DNA of 34,530 bases, taken from positions 1 through 34,530 of the forward strand of contig CAIRHD010000016.1 of the NCBI GenBank assembly GCA_903878265.1, in the 5' to 3' direction. The position numbers were made by a program, and so were the translations under genes. The notes beneath the pieces were generated by a model. The model was not told the origin of the DNA, did no database searches, and worked only from the letters and a program-made list of their open reading frames with translations. Of this stretch, positions 7,440 through 15,958 are shown in pieces. Numbering within the stretch: the first letter of the stretch is position 1; each line of letters opens with the position of its first letter. Source of the DNA: an uncultured Bacteroidales bacterium (lineage in GTDB: Bacteria; Bacteroidota; Bacteroidia; Bacteroidales; UBA4417).

Positions 7440-10301
7440 ATGAAAAAGTTTTATTTGCGAATAATCCTGCCAGCCATCATGGCGATATTGTTGTTCATCC
7501 TCACTATTTTTTTAATAATAATACCCCGCTATCAACAAAATATAATGAATGGCAAGCGCGAGATGATAAAAGAGTTGACCAACTCGGCATGGAGTATTAT
7601 TTCAAGATATGAACAAGATTCAAAATCTGGGATCATCACAAAGGAAGTAGCTCAGAAAACCGCTATTTCGCGAATAGAATATATGCGTTATGGCTTTGAT
7701 GACAAGGATTATTTCTGGATAACAGACATGACCCCAAGTATGGTAATGCACCCTTTCCGTACTGATTTGAACGGGAAAGACTTAAGAGGGTTCACGGATC
7801 CACATGGAAAAAGGTTGTTTGTTGAATTTGTTGAAACGGTAAAGAAATCGGAGCATGGCTACGTTGATTATATGTGGCAGTGGAAGGACGACTCGTTGCA
7901 TATTGTACCCAAACTATCGTATGTTAAACTTTTCAAACCATGGGGCTGGGTAATCGGCACAGGCATTTATGTTGAAGATGTTAAAAAAGAGATTTCGGCC
8001 CTCACAAACCGGATGCTATGGATATCTATCGGTATTTCCATAGTAATTACATTTCTGCTTTTATATATTTTCAGGCAAAGCCTCAAAACAGAACGTAAAA
8101 GGCTCGGGGCAGAAAACGATTTGCACGAAGCAAAAGAAAAATTCAGGACGCTTGTGGAAGCTGCAACCGAAGGTTTGATAATGGTAATAGAGGGGAAAAT
8201 CAGTTTTTCGAATAGCGTGATAGGCAAAATGACCGGTTATCTGCCTGCCGAACTTCTCAACCTTTCGTTAAACGAAATAGTAAGCAAAAGCAATAACGAG
8301 GATATTATAGACGCTTTTTCGAAAAACAAGGTAAAAGAAGGGCAATTCGAATTAAACCTTAACAGGAAAAACGGAGGAGTGGTTGAATCCCTGATCACTT
8401 CCTCAACTACCATTTTCTCAGGCAAAGAGGTCAACATACTGATTGTTAAAGATATTTCGATAGACAAAAGTTTGAATGTTACCAGCCTCGACTACCAAAA
8501 ACTTATCAACACACTTGATATTGGTTTTTTTAAAGCTCGACTTGATGCAAAAGGGAAATTCCTTTTTGCTAACGAAACAGCCATCAAAATACTGGGATAC
8601 GAAAGCCTGAAAGATTTGTCGGGCATACACTTTGTAGGTTTAATTGCCGATGCCACCGACAGGAAAGACCTGATTGGCTTACTTGCTGAAAATGGATTTG
8701 TAAAAGGCAAGGTGCTGAAAATAAACAAGCCAAATGGCGATTTTTCCATTGTTGCTCTTTCTATCGTGGCCATTAACAGCGAAAATCCCGACGACTGGGT
8801 TTGCGATTGCATTATTGAGGATATTACTTTACTTGAAAGGGGCAAAACCCAAACCAATAATCTGATCGCCGAGTTAAAATCGAACGATTTTATGCTTGAA
8901 CAATCGGTTAAAGATTATGTAAAGCCCATTTATACCCTTGATGCAGATGCAACATTAAACGATGCCATCAAGGTATTGGCAATAAAGAAAACAGAAAGCC
9001 TGTTGCTTACCAAAAACGAAAAGGATTACATCGGCATAGTTACGAATACCGATATTCAGAAAAGGATCCTCTCGCTCAACCTCAGCCTCGATAACCCCGC
9101 ATATTTGATAATGAGTTCGCCTATTACATATATTTCCGAAAACACATCGGTACTTGATGCAATTACGCTTTGTGAAGAAAAACGGATAAACCATCTGGCT
9201 GTTAAAAATGGATCCGGAGAACTTAAAGGCATGCTGAAGACCAATGATGTTTATAAGATGCTTTTGAACTCGCTTTCGTTTTTTATTGCCAAAATTCGAA
9301 AAGCCGAAACCAACCATGATCTGAAACAGTGTTATGGCACTCTTCAATTGCTACTAAAACCGCGCATAAAAAGCGATGTTTCCATTAAATACGTTACAAA
9401 AATAACAACTGCTTTTTCGGATGCCATCATAAGAAAGATTATCGAACTGACGATAGATGAAATAGGGCAACCACCCGTAAATTTCTCTTTTCTTTGTTTG
9501 GGAAGCGAAGGGCGGAAGGAAGAAACCCTTTTTACCGATCAGGACAATGCCATCATATACGGGAATGTTGCAAAAGAAAAGGAGCTTGCTGTGCAGGCAT
9601 ATTTCAACAATCTTGGCGAGCGTGTGTGCAATTCGTTAAACTACGTCGGTTATTCTTTTTGTTTAGGCAATATAATGGCCAAAAACCCGATGTGGTGCAA
9701 ACCGCTGGATATCTGGGAAAAATATTTTGACAACTGGATAGCAACACCCGAGCCACAAAACCTGCTGGAGGCAACTATTTTCTTTGATTTTAGGTGTGTT
9801 TATGGAGATGAAATGCTTATAGAAAAATTAAAGAATGGAATAGATGATGCTATTAATTTGAATCCTTCTTTCCTATATCACCTTGCCTTTAACACGTTCA
9901 ATACCAAAAGCCCACATATTTCGTCAGGCAACATCTTATCGGATAAGCATGGTGATAGCATTGACCTTAAAAGTGCTTTGGTGCCTATAATAATGTTTGC
10001 ACGAACCTACTCGCTCCAGAACAATATTTGGTGTTCCAATACTATCGAAAGACTTGTTGCATTGAAAGAAAAACACATTATCAGCGAAAACACTATAGAT
10101 GAAATTGTATTCGCATATAACTTCCTTATGAACCTCCGCTTACGCAATCAAATTGATTTGATTGATAACAATGCGCCCGTTTCTAATAAGCTCAATACAA
10201 AAAAACTTATCGAAATGGAGCTTTATATGCTAAAGAAAGTATTGTCGGCCATACCCGACTACCAAAGCAAAATCAAGATTGATTTCCGGATAACCACATA
10301 A
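7440..10301 (+). CDS. Membrane sensor: Cache, two PAS, CBS pair, DUF294 nucleotidyltransferase-like domains
   Basis: This 953-residue signalling protein has no kinase, cyclase or methyl-accepting domain. A membrane segment (residues about 7-28) is followed by a periplasmic single-Cache domain (about 35-185) with DKDYFWITDMTPSMVMHP and PWGWVIGTGIYVEDV, then a second membrane segment (192-211). Two PAS domains follow (about 232-340 and 352-468), then two CBS motifs (about 490-610) and a DUF294 domain with GSEGRKEETLFTDQD at 688-702. That motif keeps the G-S...D-x-D core of the nucleotidyltransferase fold seen in GlnD-like uridylyltransferases. The C-terminus (from about 810) is a DUF294_C-like helical domain. 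CBS-DUF294 proteins are often encoded beside sodium/acetate symporters, which fits this locus. It probably senses an external carboxylate and acts on a cytoplasmic partner by nucleotide transfer; the partner and reaction are not known. Confidence 0.85.
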   Translation: MKKFYLRIILPAIMAILLFILTIFLIIIPRYQQNIMNGKREMIKELTNSAWSIISRYEQDSKSGIITKEVAQKTAISRIEYMRYGFDDKDYFWITDMTPSMVMHPFRTDLNGKDLRGFTDPHGKRLFVEFVETVKKSEHGYVDYMWQWKDDSLHIVPKLSYVKLFKPWGWVIGTGIYVEDVKKEISALTNRMLWISIGISIVITFLLLYIFRQSLKTERKRLGAENDLHEAKEKFRTLVEAATEGLIMVIEGKISFSNSVIGKMTGYLPAELLNLSLNEIVSKSNNEDIIDAFSKNKVKEGQFELNLNRKNGGVVESLITSSTTIFSGKEVNILIVKDISIDKSLNVTSLDYQKLINTLDIGFFKARLDAKGKFLFANETAIKILGYESLKDLSGIHFVGLIADATDRKDLIGLLAENGFVKGKVLKINKPNGDFSIVALSIVAINSENPDDWVCDCIIEDITLLERGKTQTNNLIAELKSNDFMLEQSVKDYVKPIYTLDADATLNDAIKVLAIKKTESLLLTKNEKDYIGIVTNTDIQKRILSLNLSLDNPAYLIMSSPITYISENTSVLDAITLCEEKRINHLAVKNGSGELKGMLKTNDVYKMLLNSLSFFIAKIRKAETNHDLKQCYGTLQLLLKPRIKSDVSIKYVTKITTAFSDAIIRKIIELTIDEIGQPPVNFSFLCLGSEGRKEETLFTDQDNAIIYGNVAKEKELAVQAYFNNLGERVCNSLNYVGYSFCLGNIMAKNPMWCKPLDIWEKYFDNWIATPEPQNLLEATIFFDFRCVYGDEMLIEKLKNGIDDAINLNPSFLYHLAFNTFNTKSPHISSGNILSDKHGDSIDLKSALVPIIMFARTYSLQNNIWCSNTIERLVALKEKHIISENTIDEIVFAYNFLMNLRLRNQIDLIDNNAPVSNKLNTKKLIEMELYMLKKVLSAIPDYQSKIKIDFRITT

Positions 10302-10329
10302 TATACAGCCTTTGGATTTAGCGTTTGTT

Positions 10330-10440
10330 TTCACACTCGAAATGTATCTAAAAGTTACGAATTGCGATTTACGAATAGCGAATAACCAATAACACTTCGA
10401 CTTCGCTCAGTGTCCGCCAATAACCAATAACCAATAACGA
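10330..10440. repeat. Intergenic repeat cluster (aataaccaataac and a 20-bp REP-like word)
   Basis: The spacer between the sensor gene and the metallophosphoesterase carries the 13-mer aataaccaataac at 10381-10393 and again at 10419-10431, followed directly by a half copy. Between them is CACTTCGACTTCGCTCAGTG (10393-10412), whose CACT/AGTG ends are complementary. Words of this type recur between genes in many Bacteroidota genomes. I see no gene here. Confidence 0.5.
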
Positions 10441-10516
10441 CTTGTATTTATCTCTTTAAAATCATCAATCGCAAGGGAAACAGATAACTTATCATTATTG
10501 CCAGCCTCCAAATAGC

Positions 10517-11272
10517 CTAAATCGAAAAATACGCTTTCCGGTTGAACCCATTGGATTCGTTCAAATGGATATATCCAAGCTGGTTTGTGAGCATTACAGT
10601 ATCTCCTATGAGTATTGGGTAATAATTGAAGTGGCTGTGCCCATGTATCCAAAAATTCGCCTTACATTCCTTGATATAATCGGTCAGGTCAACACAAAAT
10701 GCCTCGTTTATCGAGCTGGCGTTGTGAGCCTCCGAGTTGCACAAAACTGAAGGCAAATGATGCGTTACAACAACAGTTTTGTTTCGCTTGCCATTTAACG
10801 ATTGTTTTAAAAAGCCTATGCTTTCGTCATGGAGTTTGTTAAATGTGGCAGCACTAAATTTCTTGTTGTTTTGGCTGATGAATTCAAAATCGGCTACACT
10901 CCGCTCAATGTTTTTTTCGTTCCCCAAGTTTATTTTCGACCATAGCGTGCTGAATATGAAGTGGATGCCAGAGTGCAGCAATTCAATGTTGTTTACAATG
11001 TTTATATTTTCATAAATATTGATATTGTACGAACTGCTATAATCAGAAATATTTTTATGATAAAATTCATGGTTTCCCGGCACCCAATATACTTGTTTGT
11101 AATTATTGGAAATATAACGGAAAAAAGGATTGGTTAAATACTCATCGTGTAACGGAACGATATCGCCAGCCAATATCAAAATGTCTCCCGATACGGATAA
11201 AGGGGTCATTTCGAAATACCTGCTGTTTTGGCTTAATTCGAGGTGAAGATCGGAACAATATTGTATTCTCAT
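10517..11272 (-). CDS. Calcineurin-like metallophosphoesterase
   Basis: The 251-residue protein contains all metal-binding blocks of the calcineurin-type phosphoesterase family: DLHLE near residue 8, ILAGDIVPL near 33, the GNHEFYH block near 67, VVVTHHLPS near 170, and WIHGHSHFNY near 208. Such enzymes use two metal ions to split phosphate esters; the substrate cannot be read from the sequence. No signal peptide is present, so it is cytoplasmic. It starts at the ATG at 11272, directly before the conserved first strand (MRIQYCSDLH). It lies between the DUF294 sensor and the Crp/Fnr gene. A role in removing a nucleotide or phosphate signal in this acetate locus is conceivable but unproven. Confidence 0.88.
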   Translation of the reverse strand: MRIQYCSDLHLELSQNSRYFEMTPLSVSGDILILAGDIVPLHDEYLTNPFFRYISNNYKQVYWVPGNHEFYHKNISDYSSSYNINIYENINIVNNIELLHSGIHFIFSTLWSKINLGNEKNIERSVADFEFISQNNKKFSAATFNKLHDESIGFLKQSLNGKRNKTVVVTHHLPSVLCNSEAHNASSINEAFCVDLTDYIKECKANFWIHGHSHFNYYPILIGDTVMLTNQLGYIHLNESNGFNRKAYFSI

Positions 11273-11547
11273 TGAATTTTCGGCTTATTAACTTGTTTGT
11301 TGTTATTTCTGGAAAAGCATTGAAACCAAGGTTCAACTTGTTAATTTAGCGGGTAAAAATGTTGTCGGAAGTCGGAAGTAACCCTGAAAACTTCTTTTAT
11401 CATGGGGAATCAGGGCATTGTTGGAAAATTACCTTTTTTAAATGTTTTCCATCAAAAGTATAAATTTCAAAATTGCGCTTTCTTCTGTCTTCCGACCTTT
11501 TTCAAACTAATTCCTTTCAATTCGTCGTTGAACCCCAAAACCTCAGC

Positions 11548-12237
11548 CTAACCCACCTCGCTGATTTTTTTCATAAGTGCCATATCCATTATTTCAATTT
11601 CCCGGCCTTTTAAGGAAATTATATTCTCTTTCGAAAACTCGGTAAAAAGCCTTACCGCATTTTCCTCCGAAATGGCTATCATTTCACCTATTTCTTTCCG
11701 GGTCATGCCTAAATGGAATTTGTGGCTCTGATGCATCTCCGACAAATATATCAGGTTTTCGGCAAACCGTCCCCTGATTTGTTTCTGATTAAGTGAAATT
11801 AATTTCTTCATAATGGCTGAAACTGATTTCCCGAAAGCTTTATTCAAGCTCAGCAACAAATTGTGATCTTCCACATAAAGTTTTTTAATCAAATCAAGTT
11901 CTATAAAGCAAACTTCTGAATCCTCAAGGGCAGAAACAGAATAGGAATACTCCGTATTTTCGAAAAAACTAAGCAAACCAATATAGGCAGGTGGTTTCAG
12001 AATATAAAGTATAATATTCCTGTTGTTGAGACCTTCAATATACAATTTAGTAGAACCTTTAACAAGAAACAGAGCATGCGTTACGTCGGTGCCTTGTTTG
12101 CATATTACATCATGCTTTTTAAAACATGCATGCAACGGATTGACTAACTGATATTTATTCGCATTTTCAGTTAAGGTCGAATAAATATCACATTTCAGGG
12201 AACAGGTTTCACAGTCAATCTTTTTCGAGAACCGCAT
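11548..12237 (-). CDS. Crp/Fnr family transcriptional regulator with N-terminal cysteine cluster
   Basis: The 229-residue protein has a cyclic-nucleotide-binding-type beta roll (about 35-145, including ICKQGTDVTHALFLVKG) and a C-terminal winged helix (about 155-225) whose recognition part reads LGMTRKEIGEMIAISEENAVRLF. At the N-terminus C9, C12 and C16 (DCETCSLKC) form a cluster, and C38 and C46 follow. FNR uses three N-terminal cysteines plus a later one to hold an oxygen-sensitive [4Fe-4S] cluster, so redox sensing is possible, though the spacing is not that of E. coli FNR. It is divergent from the DUF485-symporter-porin operon across a 130-bp spacer with a perfect inverted repeat, the usual setting for a local regulator. 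It probably controls that operon and perhaps itself. Confidence 0.85.
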   Translation of the reverse strand: MRFSKKIDCETCSLKCDIYSTLTENANKYQLVNPLHACFKKHDVICKQGTDVTHALFLVKGSTKLYIEGLNNRNIILYILKPPAYIGLLSFFENTEYSYSVSALEDSEVCFIELDLIKKLYVEDHNLLLSLNKAFGKSVSAIMKKLISLNQKQIRGRFAENLIYLSEMHQSHKFHLGMTRKEIGEMIAISEENAVRLFTEFSKENIISLKGREIEIMDMALMKKISEVG

Positions 12238-12268
12238 GATTCGTATTTTGCGTTAAAAATACAAATAA

Positions 12269-12281
12269 GTTGTTATACAAC
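12269..12281. promoter_or_regulatory. Perfect inverted repeat, candidate operator of the Crp/Fnr protein
   Basis: GTTGT-TAT-ACAAC is a perfect 5-bp inverted repeat with a 3-bp centre, placed between the divergent Crp/Fnr gene and the DUF485-symporter-porin operon. Its centre lies about 70 bp upstream of the start point predicted from the -7 octamer at 12330-12337, a distance used by Crp-type activators at class I promoters. It is shorter than a classical FNR box (TTGAT-N4-ATCAA). Confidence 0.4.
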
Positions 12282-12329
12282 AATGTTTAAAGTCAATATA
12301 ATAGAAATCCACCCGTTTCTCTAAATTGA

Positions 12330-12337
12330 TACCTTTG
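12330..12337 (+). promoter_or_regulatory. -7 element of the DUF485-symporter-porin operon
   Basis: TACCTTTG matches the Bacteroidota -7 consensus TAnnTTTG. No TTTG stands at the -33 position, which fits a promoter that depends on an activator. The start codon of the first gene is 31 nt downstream. Confidence 0.5.
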
Positions 12338-12367
12338 GCACAAATTGATTTAAAAAAAGGAGGAATT

Positions 12368-12640
12368 ATGTTACACGAACCTGCGGTAAAAACCGGAATT
12401 GACAAAGCAGCCGAAAAGAAGGCCAAATTAGGGGTAAAAATGTTTTTTGTTTACACCCTTGTATATGCCGGTTTTGTGCTTATTGGCTTAACCAAACCCG
12501 AACTGATGGGGTTAGAATTAGTAGGCGGGCAAAACATTGCCATAATCTATGGCTTTGGATTGATTGCGCTTGCTATAATTATGGGGTTTATCTATAATTA
12601 TTTCTGCACAAAAATGGAAGATAAAATGAATAAAAATTAA
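12368..12640 (+). CDS. DUF485-like small membrane protein, symporter partner
   Basis: The 90-residue protein has two hydrophobic segments (about 27-45 and 58-78) separated by a short loop, and a basic C-terminal tail. Its LGVKMFFVYTLVYAGFVLIG segment is typical of DUF485 (YjcH-like) proteins, which are encoded directly before ActP-type acetate permeases, as here. The frame is open to an ATG at 12326, but the ATG at 12368 is preceded by an ideal ribosome-binding site (aaaggagg, 6-7 nt upstream), so the shorter protein is chosen. The extra 14 residues would otherwise be a translated leader. It lies 18 nt before the symporter gene and is probably a small accessory subunit or assembly factor. Confidence 0.85.
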   Translation: MLHEPAVKTGIDKAAEKKAKLGVKMFFVYTLVYAGFVLIGLTKPELMGLELVGGQNIAIIYGFGLIALAIIMGFIYNYFCTKMEDKMNKN

Positions 12641-12658
12641 CCTTAAAAAGACGGGGAT

Positions 12659-14581
12659 ATGATTTACGAAGTTTCGAACATAGCAATAATAATTTTCCTT
12701 TTTATAGTTGGCTTGGTATTAGGGGTATCGTTTTACTTTGCCCGAAAAACCAAATCGGCGGCTAACTATTATGCCGCAGGTGGCAATATTCACTGGGCAG
12801 TTAACGGCATTGCCTTTGCCGGCGATTATTTGTCGGCAGCATCCTTTTTAGGTATATGCGGAATGATTGCCTATTCGGGTTACGATGGGTTCCTATACTC
12901 TATAGGTTATTTGGCAGGCTGGGTTGTAGCCTTGTTTTTGGTAGCCGAACCATTGAAAAAACTTGGAAAATATACGTTTACCGATGCCTTGGATTCGAGG
13001 TTTAACTCGAAACACATTAAATTGGCGGCATCCATAAGTACGCTTATTGTTTCAATATTTTATCTGATACCACAAATGGTGGGTGCCGGCGACCTTGTAG
13101 TGCCGTTGCTTGGGCTTCCTCATTGGATGGGCGTTGTAATTGTGGGTTCCATTGTAATATTTATTGTTGCAACTGCAGGCATGACCTCCACCACTTATGT
13201 CCAATTTATTAAAGGGGCATTATTGGTGGTTTTTTCCACCATTTTAACGGTTTATATCTTACAAAACGGTTTATCCTTAACCCCAAACCCAAACTATCAC
13301 AAATTTGCCCAAACAGCAGCTTTTGTTACTAACGACACAGTTGTAAGCGTTCCCGATTCAGCATACAGTATTAAAACTACTAAGGTTGTTGACAAATTGG
13401 TTTTTGTAAAACTTGCTAAAAATGGCAGCGATTGCTGGTTTAAACTAAATGTAACAGGCGACAAAGCCACACTTGACGAGATGCTCGATATAACAGTTAC
13501 GGCAGATGGCGTCAAATTATATAATGGGGCGCCAAAGTCGGAAAAGAAATTTTATCAGGTTGGGCACCTTAGCAAAATTGTAGTTGATGGCAAAGAGGTT
13601 GATAAAACTGGTCCTGTTGGCCCTTTTGAATTTATCAAAACCATTGAAAAAAGTGAAATAGTCCGGTTTTCGAAGAAATCTTTTGCTGATGAGGGCAACA
13701 AAGTAACAGTATATTATCAAAAAATCACGAAAGGATCAGATGTAATGAAACCGGGCCTTTTGTACAAGCTAACCAAAGCCGTGGGTGCAACTTTTTGGGA
13801 CAGGCTAAACTTCCTATCGCTCATGTTGGCACTATTTTTAGGGACATCCGCATTGCCGCATATTTTAATCAGGTATTACACTGTACCCAGCCAACGTGCT
13901 GCCCGCAAATCAACCATTGTCGCAATTTCCGCTATTGGATTTTTCTATGTGCTAACGCTTTACATGGGACTCGGCTCTATGATTAGCGGCGCATTGGATG
14001 TTGAGAGCAGCAACATGTCGGCTCCTTTACTGGCCAAAACTTTTGGGGTTGGAATATTCTCCATCATATCGGCCATTGCTTTTGCAACGGTACTTGGCAC
14101 TGTTAGCGGGCTTATTGTAGCATCATCGGGAGCTATTGCCCACGACTTTATCGATAAATATTTGCAGGTAAAAATGACCGACAAAGCAAAAGTTAAGGCT
14201 GGAAAATTGGCAGCGATTGGCGTTGGGATTTTTGCAATCGTTTTAGGCATACTTTTCAAAGGCATGAACGTATCTTTCCTTGTAGGGCTTGCATTTGCTG
14301 TTGCCGCATCGGCTAATTTACCGGCTATACTTTTCCTTTTGTTCTGGAAAAAAACTACAGCTAAGGGCATCGCCTGGTCTATTATTGTGGGTATTGTTTC
14401 GTCTATCGGCATAATACTTTTTTCGCCAACCATGTACGAAAAATATGGCCTCATACCCAAAGATGCCCCTATACCATTGGACAATCCAGGTATCATTTCA
14501 ATACCATTGGCCGTAATTACTCTAGTTGTAATATCATTGCTTACGCAAAAAGATAATTCAACAAAGGATTTTAGTAAATAA
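12659..14581 (+). CDS. Sodium:solute symporter, ActP-like cation/acetate symporter with an extra loop
   Basis: The 640-residue membrane protein belongs to the SSS family and resembles ActP: SAANYYAAGGNIHWAVNGIAFAGDYLSAASFLG in the first segments, MTSTTYVQFIKG around 175-186, and LFLGTSALPHILIRYYTVP around 392-410. These are followed by the RAARKS loop and further segments up to about 630. ActP-type proteins are about 550 residues. The surplus lies in one place: between segment 6 (ending near 203) and segment 7 (starting near 383) there are about 145 extra hydrophilic residues (roughly 212-357). After the insert the ActP-like KGSDVMKPG motif resumes. The insert has alternating strand-like patterns and one cysteine. 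The likely substrate is acetate or a similar short carboxylate, taken up with sodium. It lies 18 nt after the DUF485 gene and 31 nt before the porin gene. Confidence 0.87.
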   Translation: MIYEVSNIAIIIFLFIVGLVLGVSFYFARKTKSAANYYAAGGNIHWAVNGIAFAGDYLSAASFLGICGMIAYSGYDGFLYSIGYLAGWVVALFLVAEPLKKLGKYTFTDALDSRFNSKHIKLAASISTLIVSIFYLIPQMVGAGDLVVPLLGLPHWMGVVIVGSIVIFIVATAGMTSTTYVQFIKGALLVVFSTILTVYILQNGLSLTPNPNYHKFAQTAAFVTNDTVVSVPDSAYSIKTTKVVDKLVFVKLAKNGSDCWFKLNVTGDKATLDEMLDITVTADGVKLYNGAPKSEKKFYQVGHLSKIVVDGKEVDKTGPVGPFEFIKTIEKSEIVRFSKKSFADEGNKVTVYYQKITKGSDVMKPGLLYKLTKAVGATFWDRLNFLSLMLALFLGTSALPHILIRYYTVPSQRAARKSTIVAISAIGFFYVLTLYMGLGSMISGALDVESSNMSAPLLAKTFGVGIFSIISAIAFATVLGTVSGLIVASSGAIAHDFIDKYLQVKMTDKAKVKAGKLAAIGVGIFAIVLGILFKGMNVSFLVGLAFAVAASANLPAILFLLFWKKTTAKGIAWSIIVGIVSSIGIILFSPTMYEKYGLIPKDAPIPLDNPGIISIPLAVITLVVISLLTQKDNSTKDFSK

Positions 14582-14612
14582 TGTTACGCAAACAATTCTT
14601 AAAAAACATAAA

Positions 14613-15914
14613 ATGAAACATCTACTATTAGCATTGTTGGTCGTGGGTTCTCTCACAATTCAGGCACAGGAAAAGAAAGAGGAACCAAAATTCGGGATCA
14701 ATTTTTCTGGCTTTGTAAAAACAGATATTTTTTACGACACGCGGCAAACAGTCAACATCCGCGAAGGGCATTTTTTGCTGTATCCTGATAATATTGCAGC
14801 AGATGCAAAAGGCAAGGATGTAAACGATAAATCTTCGTTCAATATACTTTCTATACAAACGAGGTTAAGAGGTGCGATAACCGGACCTGATGCGTTTGGG
14901 GCGAAAACTTCAGGGGTAATTGAAGCTGACTTTTTTGGCAATGCAAGTTCTGGTCTCGACGATGTTAATGGGTTCAGGTTGCGCCATGCATTTGTGAAGC
15001 TTAATTGGAAAACTACTGAGTTGTTGGTCGGCCAATATTGGCATCCGATGTTCATTGCCGAGTCGTTTCCAGGTGTTATTTCGTTCAATACCGGTGCTCC
15101 ATTTCAACCGTTTTCCCGTAATCCGCAAATCAGGTTTTCCAAATCATTCGGAGGGTTAAAGTTAATCACTTGTGTATTTGCCCAGCGCGATTTTACAAAC
15201 ATGGGGCCTGAATATGTTTTTGCAAATAACACATATTCATCTGCTTCAGTTTCTAGTTCTAAGTTTTTGAGAAATGCAGGTGTCCCCAATGCTCATTTTC
15301 AACTGCAATACAACCCGAAATCGACTGAGCATTTGTTTGGTGCAGGGATTGACTATAAGTCGTTACTGCCTGAACTTTACACAGTTAACGATGCGAAAAA
15401 CAAGCGGTTCCAATCTTCAGAAAAGATTGGAAGTATATCGGCCATAGCTTTTGCCAAACTTAAGTTCAAGCCGCTTACGGTAAAACTCGAAGGGGTTTAT
15501 GCTCAAAATGCCACCGATTTGGTAATGATTGGCGGATATGCAGTCAGCCAGATTAATGATACGGCAACTGGCAATAAAAATTTTTCGAACATGAATACCG
15601 GATCAATTTGGTTGGATGCTAATACACAAGGCAAAAAAGTACAATTCGGATTGTTTGCCGGTTATTCTAAAAACATGGGCGCATCCGAAACCGTTAAAAC
15701 ATCAACTTTCTATGCCCGTGGCTCAAACATTGATAATGTTTACAGGGTTTCGCCCCGGGTTGTTTTTATTTCGGGCAAACTCGATATTGCTTTCGAACTT
15801 GAATACACTGTTGCCACTTATGGGAAAGTAACTGCCAACACTAAGGCCGAACTTGCCGATTTAAAACCTGTTACAAATACCAGGGCAATGCTGGCATTTA
15901 CGTATAAGTTCTAA
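14613..15914 (+). CDS. Outer-membrane porin-like beta-barrel protein
   Basis: The 433-residue protein begins with a signal peptide (MKHLLLALLVVGSLTIQAQ) and continues as alternating amphipathic strands typical of a beta barrel: FGINFSGFVKTDIFYDTRQTV, FNILSIQTRLRGAI, FRLRHAFVKLNWKTTELLVGQYWHPMF. It ends with the aromatic terminal strand TRAMLAFTYKF expected for insertion by the BAM complex. The strand containing GQYWHPMF is common in Bacteroidota porin-like proteins. It is the third gene of the DUF485-symporter operon, so it may let small carboxylates cross the outer membrane; this specificity is inferred from position. A bidirectional terminator follows. Confidence 0.8.
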   Translation: MKHLLLALLVVGSLTIQAQEKKEEPKFGINFSGFVKTDIFYDTRQTVNIREGHFLLYPDNIAADAKGKDVNDKSSFNILSIQTRLRGAITGPDAFGAKTSGVIEADFFGNASSGLDDVNGFRLRHAFVKLNWKTTELLVGQYWHPMFIAESFPGVISFNTGAPFQPFSRNPQIRFSKSFGGLKLITCVFAQRDFTNMGPEYVFANNTYSSASVSSSKFLRNAGVPNAHFQLQYNPKSTEHLFGAGIDYKSLLPELYTVNDAKNKRFQSSEKIGSISAIAFAKLKFKPLTVKLEGVYAQNATDLVMIGGYAVSQINDTATGNKNFSNMNTGSIWLDANTQGKKVQFGLFAGYSKNMGASETVKTSTFYARGSNIDNVYRVSPRVVFISGKLDIAFELEYTVATYGKVTANTKAELADLKPVTNTRAMLAFTYKF

Positions 15915-15958
15915 AAAGTATAGAGGGTTTTGATGCGCCCACTGGAACTTTTAACAAT

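Noticed and set aside
12326-12367. Longer start of the DUF485 gene
   Set aside because: An ideal ribosome-binding site sits before the internal ATG at 12368, and the longer start would leave no leader after the -7 element at 12330.
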